A stretch of DNA of 8,047 nt from Deltaproteobacteria bacterium (GCA_016218905.1 JACRCS010000890.1:1-8047), one strand, 5' to 3'. Shown: positions 1 through 7,019, counted from the first letter of the stretch. The notes: generated from the letters alone by a model not told the origin. Translations and numbers: made by a program.

Positions 1-48
1 AGCAAGCGGCAGTTCGCCGAGGCGCTCCGGGCCGCTCTGGACCGATAG
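1..48 (+). CDS. 3' end of an upstream gene (partial)
   Basis: Frame 1 is open from the window edge to a TAG at 46-48 and gives the tail SKRQFAEALRAALDR. The peptide is charged and helix-forming, as is usual at protein C-termini. The next gene has its own ribosome binding site about 30 bases downstream and reads the same way, so co-transcription is possible. Fifteen residues are too few to name a family, and a chance open frame cannot be excluded. Confidence 0.4.
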   Translation, partial: SKRQFAEALRAALDR

Positions 49-90
49 GATTGAAGATTATCCCGGGTAGGCGTCGGGAAGGAGGAACCC

Positions 91-1128
<1,038 letters not shown>

Positions 1129-1477
1129 CGCGCAAGACTCCGGAGAACCACAGTCGGTTGGTGAGTAGTCGATCATGCACCAAGAGGACGCACCATGAGC
1201 AGGCTCGCTGTAGCGATCGATGACCCCTGGGTTTCGACCTGAGGCGCAACGGGCTCACCATCCCTCTGCCGGTCTGGTGATCGCCCAGCCGCAATCGCCG
1301 CGACGGTGAGCTCTGGCACGCGGACGGGCACTACGAAGCCGTCCGAGAGCACCGAAAGCTCCGAACGAGGAGCTTCCTCCCGTGAGTTCTCTCTGGACGG
1401 CCGCTGGGGGGTAACAGGAGCTCGGGTCCAGGACCGGGGACACTTCCCTTCCGTCGCGCATCTCGTCCAAGTCAGAT
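1129..1477. other. Gene-poor spacer between ltaE and the toxin-antitoxin operon
   Basis: About 350 bases with no ORF I would defend. Short open frames exist, such as ATG 1195 running 15 codons to a stop, but none has both a ribosome binding site and recognisable sequence. A perfect 7-bp inverted repeat (AAGCTCC 1356-1362, GGAGCTT 1369-1375, loop of 6) could form a hairpin, but no T-run follows, so I do not call it a terminator. A REP-like motif lies at 1426-1450. No terminator for ltaE was found. Confidence 0.5.
1426..1450. repeat. Possible REP-like motif (GGTCC-A-GGACC followed by GGGGACACTT)
   Basis: The stretch holds a perfect GGTCC/GGACC inverted repeat around a single A, followed by CGGGGACACTTCC. 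Motifs of the form 'ACCGGGGACACTTCC' recur in my memory of GC-rich genomes near REP-associated tyrosine transposase genes, and a remnant of such a transposase lies at 4500-4769. There is only one copy of this form in the window, so repeat status is inferred. Confidence 0.25.
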
Positions 1478-1506
1478 TTGCACAGCGTGCACTCAACCGC
1501 TATGAT
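1478..1506 (+). promoter_or_regulatory. Sigma70 promoter of the fitAB-like operon
   Basis: TTGCAC at 1478-1483 (one mismatch to TTGACA, plus one) and TATGAT at 1501-1506 (one mismatch to TATAAT) are separated by exactly 17 bases. Transcription would begin near 1513, about 22 bases before the GTG start and just upstream of the AGGAGG. This placement also rules out the ATG codons at 1502 and upstream as starts. Confidence 0.75.
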
Positions 1507-1514
1507 GACATCAT
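1479..1514. promoter_or_regulatory. Two palindromes over the -35 and -10: likely antitoxin operator
   Basis: TGCAC-AGC-GTGCA (1479-1491) overlaps the -35 and ATGATG-A-CATCAT (1502-1514) overlaps the -10 and the expected start site. Both are perfect inverted repeats with 5- and 6-bp arms. Ribbon-helix-helix antitoxins of the FitA/VapB type bind inverted repeats over their own promoters, alone or with toxin. The two palindromes differ in sequence, so one may bind the complex and the other another factor, or only the second may be the operator. Confidence 0.6.
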
Positions 1515-1521
1515 TGATTGC

Positions 1522-1527
1522 AGGAGG
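1522..1527 (+). promoter_or_regulatory. Ribosome binding site AGGAGG fixing the antitoxin start
   Basis: A perfect AGGAGG ends 7 bases before the GTG at 1535. It selects this start over the longer in-frame reading from 1478, which would begin inside the promoter. Confidence 0.8.
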
Positions 1528-1534
1528 TTTTCTC

Positions 1535-1783
1535 GTGGCGAGCATCACCATTCGTAACCTTGAACAGGACTTGAAGTCCCGCCTGCGCATACGGGCCGCC
1601 CATCGAGGGAGATCGATGGAAGAGGAGGCGCGGGAGATCCTGCGGTCCGCTCTGGCCTCCGATGGGGCCGGTTCCCAGGATTTAGCAGCGTCGATCCGGA
1701 GCCGCTTCCGTGCACTTGGCGGGATCGAGCTCCACATACCTCCCCGTGAGCCCCTGCGGGAGCCCCCCGAGTTCGAGCCATGA
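1535..1783 (+). CDS. FitA/VapB-type ribbon-helix-helix antitoxin
   Basis: This 82-aa protein starts with MASITIRNLEQDLKSRLRIR, the typical FitA-like N-terminus: a short DNA-contacting beta strand (about residues 2-8) and two helices (about 10-22 and 26-41) forming a dimeric ribbon-helix-helix fold. Residues 45-82, including RSRFRALGG and a proline-rich end, should be the toxin-binding tail; in FitAB-like complexes an arginine from this region reaches into the PIN active site. The stop overlaps the toxin ATG by 4 bases (ATGA), which implies translational coupling. It should neutralise the downstream RNase and repress the operon at the palindromes over the promoter. Length, order and overlap are all standard for the family. 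Confidence 0.85.
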   Translation: MASITIRNLEQDLKSRLRIRAAHRGRSMEEEAREILRSALASDGAGSQDLAASIRSRFRALGGIELHIPPREPLREPPEFEP

Positions 1784-2214
1784 TCGTGCTCGACACCAAC
1801 GTCCTCTCAGAGCTGATGAAGCCGGTTCCGGAGGCAGGGGTGTCGGAATACGTGGCGGCTCAACCGTCTTCAAGTTTTTTCACGACGACCGTTACTCAAG
1901 CGGAAATCCTGTACGGGGTGGCACTCCTTCCCATGAGCAAACGGAAGTCGGGGTTGGAAGAAGCGATCGTGGCCATGTTCGAAGTAGACTTCGCCGGGCG
2001 CGTGCTGCCCTTCGACAGCGATGCGGCCCGCGCTTATGCGGAGATCGCGGCGGGCCGCAGGCAGGCCGGGATGCCGATCTCACAGTTCGATGCCCAGATT
2101 GCGGCGATCTGTCGCTCGCGCGGCGCCGCGCTCGCATCGCGGAATGCCTCCCATTTCGCACAGTGCGGGATCCAGGTGATCAATCCCTGGGAGGGGATAC
2201 GCCAAAGCTCCTAG
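1780..2214 (+). CDS. FitB/VapC-type PIN-domain ribonuclease toxin
   Basis: The 144-aa product is a full-length PIN domain. It opens with MIVLDTNVLSELMKP, giving the metal ligand Asp5. Glu42 lies in QAEILYG and Asp104 in SQFDAQIAAI, positions that agree closely with those I recall for FitB. The fourth acidic position falls at Asn122 in SRNASHF, a substitution common in this subfamily. It ends in QVINPW, typical of FitB-like toxins. PIN toxins cut RNA with Mg2+ or Mn2+; many VapCs cut specific tRNAs or rRNA, but the target here cannot be read from sequence. The ATG overlaps the antitoxin stop by 4 bases. The three main acidic residues are intact, so it is probably active. Confidence 0.88.
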   Translation: MIVLDTNVLSELMKPVPEAGVSEYVAAQPSSSFFTTTVTQAEILYGVALLPMSKRKSGLEEAIVAMFEVDFAGRVLPFDSDAARAYAEIAAGRRQAGMPISQFDAQIAAICRSRGAALASRNASHFAQCGIQVINPWEGIRQSS

Positions 2215-2258
2215 CCTAGGCTCACCCCACTTCGGACATGGGAAGGCACGAGCTCACC

Positions 2259-2264
2259 GAGGGA
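2259..2264 (+). promoter_or_regulatory. Ribosome binding site deciding the start at 2271
   Basis: GAGGGA ends 6 bases before ATG 2271. The in-frame ATG at 2238 has no purine-rich site upstream (CCCCACTTCGGAC), so I prefer the shorter protein. Confidence 0.6.
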
Positions 2265-2270
2265 CGCGTC

Positions 2271-3623
2271 ATGAGCAGGCAGCGCAACCGCCGCCCCGAT
2301 CCGGCTGAGCCCCAGATCGAAAGGGCCCTCCATCCCGGCCGCTTCATTGCGTACGCCGGTGTTTCCTCCTTCGTCGAAGGACTCGAGGAGGTCCAGGCCG
2401 AGATCGCAAAGCGGGTCGAGGGCGAACCGGCGCGCGCCGCCTCCCTTTACGAGACCTTCCTCGCGGGCTGCTACGAAAAGGCCGAAGAGATCGACGATTC
2501 CAACGGGAGCTTCAGCCAATTCGTCGAGGGCCTCTTCCTATCCTGGATCAAGGCGCGCCAGGCTTCGGGAGAGGATCCGGATGAGACCGCCTTGCGCCTG
2601 CTCGCCTGGATGGACGACGACCCCTACTGCTTCTGCTACCGGATCGAAAAGGACGTCGCCAAGACCCTCGACAAGGAGAGCCGGGCGGCCTTCGAGCGGC
2701 GTGTCCGGGCGCGCTTCGACGCGGCCACCGAAACCGCGGCCTCAGCGGATGAGTCGTCGCGGCAGGATTCGGAGTACGCGCGCCGCCGCTGGGGCGAGGT
2801 GCTGCGAGCACTTCACATCGTCCAAAGGAACGTCAAGGCCTACGTCGCCCTCGCCGAGGAGACGGGCGTCACGGCAACGGACTGCCACGCCGTCGCGACG
2901 CTCCTCGCCGGCCGCCGAAAGCCTGAGGAAGCCCTGGCCTGGGTGGATCGGGGCATCGAGTTCGGCGAGAAGGCCCCGTATGCCGCGGCCGGCTACGAGC
3001 TCGCCCAGCTCAAGCGCGCGCTGCTCTCCAAGCTCGGCCGCGGCGACGAGGCGCTCGAAGCCGCTTGGGCCGAGTACAGTAAGCACCCGAACAGATTCTC
3101 TTACGAGGAGCTCATGAAGTTCGTGCCCAAGCCCGACCGGGCCGCCTGGCACGAAAGGGCCCTCAAGGCTGCGATGGATGGAAACCTGGCCTCCGCCATT
3201 GAGCTCCTCCTGGTGACCAAGGAACTCGAACTCCTCGTCGAGCGGCTGCGCGAAGCGAGCGATGCCGCCCTGGAGGACCTCAGCCACTTCGCCACCGAAC
3301 CCGCCGCAGAGAAGCTTGAGAAGTCTCATCCGGAGGTCGCGGCGAGGCTCTGGGGCGCCCAGGGGATGCGAATCCTGAACGCCGGGAAGAGCAAGTACTA
3401 CGACGCCGCGCTCGAAAACTTCGAGAGCGCACAGCGGTGCTTCGAGAAGGCGGGGCTCACCGCGGAATGGGAAAGGACCGTCGCTCGGGTGCGGGGCCAG
3501 CACCACCGAAAGACGGGCTTTATGCCCGGCTTCGAGGAGCTCGTCCGGGGCTCGGGACCGAGCTCCTGGCCGTCGTTCCTGGAACGGGCGAAGGCGCGCT
3601 GGGGCGGCCAAAGAAGCGGGTAG
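2271..3623 (+). CDS. DUF6880-like alpha-helical repeat protein, function unknown
   Basis: The 450-aa product has no signal peptide or membrane segment and is almost entirely helix-forming, so it should be a cytoplasmic alpha-solenoid. Recognisable conserved stretches, by my recall of the DUF6880 / SWIM-associated family, are EIDDSNG (about 73-79), LLAWMDDDPYCFC (about 110-122), a TPR-like region around KYYDAALENFESAQRCFEKAG (upper 300s), and HHRKTGFMPGFEEL (411-424). Paired-helix repeats such as KPEEALAWVDRGIEF and RGDEALEAAWAEY support a TPR-like fold. The family has no established biochemical function that I know of; protein-protein interaction is the natural guess. It is followed 34 bases later by a short ORF on the same strand that may be a truncated former operon partner. 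The family name is uncertain; the fold class is more secure. Confidence 0.75.
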   Translation: MSRQRNRRPDPAEPQIERALHPGRFIAYAGVSSFVEGLEEVQAEIAKRVEGEPARAASLYETFLAGCYEKAEEIDDSNGSFSQFVEGLFLSWIKARQASGEDPDETALRLLAWMDDDPYCFCYRIEKDVAKTLDKESRAAFERRVRARFDAATETAASADESSRQDSEYARRRWGEVLRALHIVQRNVKAYVALAEETGVTATDCHAVATLLAGRRKPEEALAWVDRGIEFGEKAPYAAAGYELAQLKRALLSKLGRGDEALEAAWAEYSKHPNRFSYEELMKFVPKPDRAAWHERALKAAMDGNLASAIELLLVTKELELLVERLREASDAALEDLSHFATEPAAEKLEKSHPEVAARLWGAQGMRILNAGKSKYYDAALENFESAQRCFEKAGLTAEWERTVARVRGQHHRKTGFMPGFEELVRGSGPSSWPSFLERAKARWGGQRSG

Positions 3624-3657
3624 AAGCGATGGTTCCGGCAACGCGGAAGGAAGGCCG

Positions 3658-3771
3658 ATGAAGCCAGCAGCGCATGACCGAGACTTGGACGAGCTGATCG
3701 AGGAGATCACCACCGACGCCTACGGCGACGATGAGCAGCTCTGGGCCTTCCGGCAGGCCAGAGGCGCCTAG
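3658..3771 (+). pseudogene. 37-codon N-terminal fragment of a truncated gene
   Basis: ATG 3658 follows GGAAGGAAGG (3645-3654, a rather short 3-base gap) and encodes 37 residues with the core DLDELIEEITTDAYGDDEQLW followed by AFRQARGA and TAG. Acidic N-termini of the form 'DLD-LIEEIT-DAYGDDEQLWAFRQAFED' head a family of roughly 130-aa or longer uncharacterised bacterial proteins, as I recall them. Here the match stops after FRQA, and the second PIN cassette begins within about 20 bases. The simplest reading is that the rest of the gene was replaced when that cassette arrived. A genuine short protein is less likely but possible, since the start signal is intact. Confidence 0.5.
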
Positions 3772-3813
3772 GCTCGGTGGATCAAACCAAACCGGCCGAC
3801 GCGGGCCTGTCGC

Positions 3814-3820
3814 GGAGAAG
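3814..3820 (+). promoter_or_regulatory. Ribosome binding site deciding the GTG start at 3828
   Basis: GGAGAAG ends 7 bases before GTG 3828. The alternative in-frame GTG at 3777 has only weak purines upstream and would add 17 residues (DQTKPADAG...) ahead of the PIN fold that look unrelated to the domain. Confidence 0.5.
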
Positions 3821-3827
3821 TGAGCCA

Positions 3828-4283
3828 GTGAGGCCCAGATACTATCTCGATACTTCGGTTTTGGGTGGCTACTTTGACGTTGAATTCCTGGAGGACACCC
3901 GAGCCTTCTGGGAGGAGCTTCGGGCAGGCCGCTGTACTGCCGTGATCTCCACGTTGAGCCTTGAGGAGCTCGTTCGTGCTCCTGAGCAGGTGCAGGAGCT
4001 GCTCGGCAGCCTTCCCGAAGGCGGGCTCGAAACAGTTGCCATCACTGACGAGGTTGAGGCCCTCGCTGACCGCTACGTATCCGAAGGCGTGGTGGCCGCG
4101 AGGTCCCGCGGAGACGCGCTCCATGTTGCCGTAGCCACCCTGGCAGGCGTCAAGGCGATCGTGAGCTGGAATTTCAAGCATCTCGTCAATCTGAGGCGGA
4201 TCGAGCTCTTCAACGGGGTCAACATGCTGGCCGGGTACAGGACGATCGACATCCGCACACCACGGGAGGTGACCGAAGTATGA
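3828..4283 (+). CDS. PIN-domain protein, VapC-like toxin (toxin-first cassette)
   Basis: From GTG 3828 the 151-aa product begins MRPRYYLDTSVLGGYFD, putting the first metal ligand (Asp8) right at the N-terminus as PIN domains require. Further acidic positions are Glu46/Glu47 in SLEELVRAP and Asp96 in SRGDALHVA. The fourth position is Asn115 in VSWNFKHLVN, a hallmark of the PIN subgroup whose C-termini read 'GY-TIDIRTPREV', seen here almost verbatim at the end. Members are annotated as VapC-family ribonucleases. The next gene overlaps by 4 bases (ATGA at 4280), so the toxin precedes its presumed antitoxin, the reverse of the fitAB-like pair at 1535-2214. No clear promoter was found upstream. 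An alternative GTG start at 3777 would give 168 aa. Confidence 0.82.
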   Translation: MRPRYYLDTSVLGGYFDVEFLEDTRAFWEELRAGRCTAVISTLSLEELVRAPEQVQELLGSLPEGGLETVAITDEVEALADRYVSEGVVAARSRGDALHVAVATLAGVKAIVSWNFKHLVNLRRIELFNGVNMLAGYRTIDIRTPREVTEV

Positions 4284-4525
4284 TCGAACCGCGAAGACAG
4301 TCTTTTGTCGCCCTCTTGAGAAAGATCCGAGAGGACGTGAGCGCCGAGGACCAAGCTATGACTGCAGCCGAGCGGCAGGAGCGGATTCGGGCGGCCGTCG
4401 CGGGAAATCCGCTCCTTTCCAGGTTGTTGGCGAAAGCGGAGCCGCCGGGGACCATGGTGAGCACAAGGCCGGAAAGAATGCCGCCTTCCAGGGACAGAGA
4501 TGCCGATCCGGTCCCCCGTGCCTGA
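4280..4525 (+). CDS. Small protein overlapping the PIN toxin: presumed antitoxin, C-terminus possibly replaced
   Basis: The ATG overlaps the toxin stop (ATGA), so the two are translationally coupled. The 81-aa product is charged and helical for about its first 55 residues (ALLRKIREDVSAEDQAMTAA, ERQERIRAAV, LLSRLLAKAEPP). Small helical proteins of this sort often accompany PIN toxins of the SWNFKH subgroup and are taken as antitoxins. It shows no ribbon-helix-helix, AbrB or Phd motif. From about residue 57 on (GTMVSTRPERMPPSRDRDADPVPRA) the sequence looks like low-information read-through and runs into the transposase remnant that starts near 4500. The original stop was probably lost when that element inserted or decayed. 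The partner role rests on position and size. Confidence 0.65.
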   Translation: MIEPRRQSFVALLRKIREDVSAEDQAMTAAERQERIRAAVAGNPLLSRLLAKAEPPGTMVSTRPERMPPSRDRDADPVPRA

Positions 4526-4769
4526 TATTCGCCGGTCTTTACACGGGCGCGCGTTCCGGCTTATTTGGCAGCGTGGCGGCTGTATTGCGCATCGGGGTCA
4601 AGGACAGCTCACCGCCAGCGGGAGAGGGAGGGAGAACATCGTCGTCGAGGAAGAGCCGCTTTTCCTCGAACTCGTGCGGTACGTCGCTCTGAATCCTGTA
4701 CGAGCCCGCATCGTCTGCGATCCCATCGGGTTGGATAGCGAAAGCCCTGGAGAGTTGAACGGGCTCTGA
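4500..4769 (+). pseudogene. Remnant of a REP-associated tyrosine transposase (IS200/IS605-like Y1 family)
   Basis: An open frame of 89 codons contains ENIVVEEEPLFLELVRYVA followed by LNPVRARIV (together 4632-4715). This closely matches the conserved C-terminal block of REP-associated tyrosine transposases ('...VE-E-YLLELVRYV-LNPVRAGLV'). Tyr61 (4680-4682) in RYVALNP is the probable nucleophile position. Intact members are about 200-330 aa with an N-terminal YHV and an HxH metal site; neither is present here. In a different frame, about 4515-4545 reads LIFAGLYT, resembling the family's N-terminal 'PRLIFPGALYHVT' and suggesting deletions plus frameshifts. After CDP (residue 75) the family resemblance ends. 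Single-domain Y1 enzymes mobilise REP hairpins in trans; this copy is dead. No flanking target duplication could be recognised. Confidence 0.6.
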
Positions 4770-5414
4770 GGAGCGGGCCGTGAAATCCCCGGTCAGCCTC
4801 CTCGGCCCGCACCTGCTCGTTTCTCTTGCGCCAGCAGCTTGGCGCTTCTTCCGAATGCGGGAAAACTGCACGTTCGGGTCCGCACGGGGCCGAGTAACCG
4901 GCGTCTCTACCTGCCGGAGACTGAGCTCCGCCGCAGCCGCGCGCGGTGGGTAATCTGTTGCCCACAGATGGAAAGAGATCGCCGTTTCGCAGCGCACGGG
5001 GCGGGGCAGCCGGGTGGGCGGGCCGCACAGAAGCCGGAGACGCGGCGATGGGTTAGAGCGATTCTCCAAAGTGTCGGCCTCCTTGGCCTCAGATTTACGT
5101 TCATTAACGGGCCGAGTGGAGTTGTTTTTGTCATACGTGCCGGGGGGCGATGGTAACCGGCTTCGTTCCGATCCCAAGCAAGAGAGCCGCTCCCTCGGGA
5201 AAGTTCCGAAGGAGGGCGGGTTGCTGCGTTCGCGCAGCGGGGGGGGGCAGCCGAGATTCGGTAAGACCGCCGTTTCCCCGCGGCAATAGGAGGCCGCTTC
5301 CACGGATGCTGACCGGAGGAAGGGGCCTTTTCTCGTTCTCGCTCCGGGCGGCGCCGGCTTTCGCCGGATGCCCCTCGATCTTTTCTTGTCCTCGATCGCC
5401 CATCGCTTTCCAAC
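4770..5414. other. Gene-poor spacer upstream of the secreted FGE-like protein
   Basis: About 645 bases with open frames on both strands but none I would annotate: no frame shows a known domain, and a long minus-strand frame crosses the spacer into flanking features, as chance frames do at high GC. Structures seen: inverted repeat GCGGGCCG/CGGCCCGC (4773-4780, 4803-4810), which might belong to the adjacent REP-type element; ATCTGT-TGCCC-ACAGAT (4953-4969); CCGGC-TTTC-GCCGG (5354-5367); an AT-richer patch around 5090-5135; and a run of nine G at 5239-5247. Any promoter for the gene at 5428 should lie here, but no convincing -35/-10 pair was found. Confidence 0.45.
4773..4810. repeat. Inverted repeat just after the transposase remnant
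   Basis: Perfect 8-bp GC-rich arms (GCGGGCCG and CGGCCCGC) are separated by 22 bases and start 4 bases after the stop of the transposase remnant. REP hairpins flank this transposase family, so it may be a decayed REP or BIME unit. In GC-rich DNA such arms can also arise by chance. Confidence 0.25.
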
Positions 5415-5420
5415 GGGAGG
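5415..5420 (+). promoter_or_regulatory. Ribosome binding site deciding the start at 5428
   Basis: GGGAGG ends 7 bases before ATG 5428, which begins a canonical signal peptide. The upstream in-frame ATG at 5368 would place 20 non-conserved residues before the signal sequence and lacks a comparable site. Confidence 0.75.
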
Positions 5421-5427
5421 ATCCACC

Positions 5428-6999
5428 ATGCCAAAGCTCAAGACGAAGAGACTGCCGGCCGCCGTCACCTGGCTTGCGTTGCTCGCCTCAGTTGCTGGGC
5501 TGCTCCTTCCGGCGAAAGTCGGCTCCGCAGAGCCCTTGCCCGGCGGCGAAGCGCCCGGCGAATCCCTTGCAAGTGGGCGCGTGTCCATGCAGGGAAGCGC
5601 GCCGGAGCTGGGACTTTCCTATCAGGTTGTGCAATTGGGCGAGGGAACCAAAATACTCCTCCTGGTGGACGGAAAGGAGATCCGGATCCATGTCAAGGAT
5701 AGCGACGTTTCTGTAAAAGGGATCTTGAGAGAAGCTGGGAGGCCCGCGTTCTTGTCGACGGGAGACAAGGACAGAATTGCTCGGTTCGCAGAGATCGTCT
5801 CCAAGAAAGAGGCGGAGTCACGATCAAGAAAATTGCTGCTGAGGGTTTTGAACCTGCTGCATAGCTGGCCCGAAAACCTACCGCTACAGTATGAGGCATC
5901 CAATATAGAAGCCCCGGATTTATCTTTAGAGAGCTACACGAGCGCTTGCCAAGTACCCCCGCCTCTGACCTCGGAAAGTATCTGCAGTCTGATGGGGCAG
6001 GAGAGCAGCGGAAATTACATCTCCTCCGGATGGCCCACCGGCATCTCGCTTGGGCCTGTAATGCTCTACTATCCCGGAGCTTGCACGGAATTCCCACATA
6101 CCGTCGAACCGTCCTCCCTGGCAGAGGGCGACTGCTTCGGCCGCTGCGGGGTAGGATGCGAATTTTTGGGGGAGGACGATCCCGTCTATACCCAAAATTG
6201 CTTCAACCATGACGGGTGTGTGGACGCGTTAGGCCGCATTCACCCCTACTGCAATCAAATGTTTCTTTATTGTGCGAAGGATTTTCTGCTTGGAGAGGAA
6301 TGTGCGGAGGACGTGCCTATGGAATTCGTCTGGGTCTCCGCCGGGACGTTCCAGATGGGCGATACGTTCGGGGACGGGTATTCCGACGAGTACCCGGTGC
6401 ACACGGTGACTCTAACGAAGGGGTTCTACCTCGGCAAGTACGAGGTCACGCAGGCCCAGTGGCAGGCGGTGATGGGCTCGAACCCGTCGAACTTCCAGCC
6501 CCCCAATTACCCCGACTGCCCCACCTGCCCGGTGGAGACTGTCTCGTGGGACGAAGTGCAGGACTTCATCGCAACTCTCAACGCCCGCACGGGCAAGGCC
6601 TACCGGCTGCCCACCGAGGCCGAGTGGGAGTACTCGGCGAGCTACGGATCGCCGAAGCAGAAGTACGCCGGCACCTCCGACGACGCCCGGCTAGGGGAGT
6701 ACGCGTGGTATTGGGAGAACAGCGGGTCCGTGACCCACCCCGTGGGTGAAAAGCTCCCGAATGAGCTGGGCCTCCACGACATGAGCGGCAACGTGTGGGA
6801 GTGGGTGCAGGACTGGTATGGGGCCTACCCTGCCGGTGGTCAGACCGACCCCACAGGCCCGGTAACGGGCTCGTACCGGGTGGTCCGCGGCGGCTGCTGG
6901 ATCCGCGACCCGTGGTACCTGCGGTCGGCGTACCGCCACATCAACTGGCCCGGGTACGGGAACCTCGGCATCGGGCTGCGCCTGGTCTTGCCCCAGTGA
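5428..6999 (+). CDS. Secreted fusion: PLA2-like cysteine-rich module plus FGE-sulfatase (SUMF1-like) domain
   Basis: The 523-aa protein starts with a Sec signal peptide: KLKTKR, a hydrophobic core (about 11-28) and a probable cut after VGSA (34). Residues 35-230 match nothing I recognise. Residues 236-282 are cysteine-rich: CFGRCGVGC (236-244), then CFNHDGC (258-264) and Cys275/Cys282. This resembles the phospholipase A2 layout of a glycine-rich calcium loop followed by C-x2-HD-x-C with a His-Asp pair (261-262). Residues 297-521 form an FGE-sulfatase domain: FVWVSAGTFQMGD, YEVTQAQW, LPTEAEWEYSA (394-404), GLHDMSGNVWEW (448-459), VVRGGCW (485-491), GLRLVLP. The two cysteines that true FGEs carry in RGGSxxCxxxxC are Arg493 and Leu498, so sulfatase activation is unlikely; a binding or other role is more probable. 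GC content jumps between the two halves. Confidence 0.85.
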   Translation: MPKLKTKRLPAAVTWLALLASVAGLLLPAKVGSAEPLPGGEAPGESLASGRVSMQGSAPELGLSYQVVQLGEGTKILLLVDGKEIRIHVKDSDVSVKGILREAGRPAFLSTGDKDRIARFAEIVSKKEAESRSRKLLLRVLNLLHSWPENLPLQYEASNIEAPDLSLESYTSACQVPPPLTSESICSLMGQESSGNYISSGWPTGISLGPVMLYYPGACTEFPHTVEPSSLAEGDCFGRCGVGCEFLGEDDPVYTQNCFNHDGCVDALGRIHPYCNQMFLYCAKDFLLGEECAEDVPMEFVWVSAGTFQMGDTFGDGYSDEYPVHTVTLTKGFYLGKYEVTQAQWQAVMGSNPSNFQPPNYPDCPTCPVETVSWDEVQDFIATLNARTGKAYRLPTEAEWEYSASYGSPKQKYAGTSDDARLGEYAWYWENSGSVTHPVGEKLPNELGLHDMSGNVWEWVQDWYGAYPAGGQTDPTGPVTGSYRVVRGGCWIRDPWYLRSAYRHINWPGYGNLGIGLRLVLPQ

Positions 7000-7019
7000 G
7001 ACGGGGGGCTCCCGACCCT

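Noticed and set aside
2238..2270. Longer start for the DUF6880-like protein
   Set aside because: The ATG at 2238 has no ribosome binding site, while ATG 2271 has GAGGGA at suitable distance.
2742..3713. 323-codon open frame on the minus strand
   Set aside because: It lies antisense across the DUF6880-like gene and shows no recognisable motif; the + strand product carries conserved family stretches.
4839..5156. 105-codon + strand frame in the spacer
   Set aside because: No convincing ribosome binding site, no recognisable motif, and a basic, compositionally arbitrary sequence.
4539..5588. 349-codon minus-strand frame spanning the spacer before the FGE-like gene
   Set aside because: It runs antisense through both the transposase remnant and the signal peptide region of the next gene, is rich in Arg/Pro/Ser and shows no domain. 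A chance frame at high GC is the better explanation, although the spacer has no competing gene.
6216..6749. 177-codon frame overlapping the FGE-like gene on the + strand
   Set aside because: Out-of-frame shadow of the FGE domain, whose motifs are all in the other frame.
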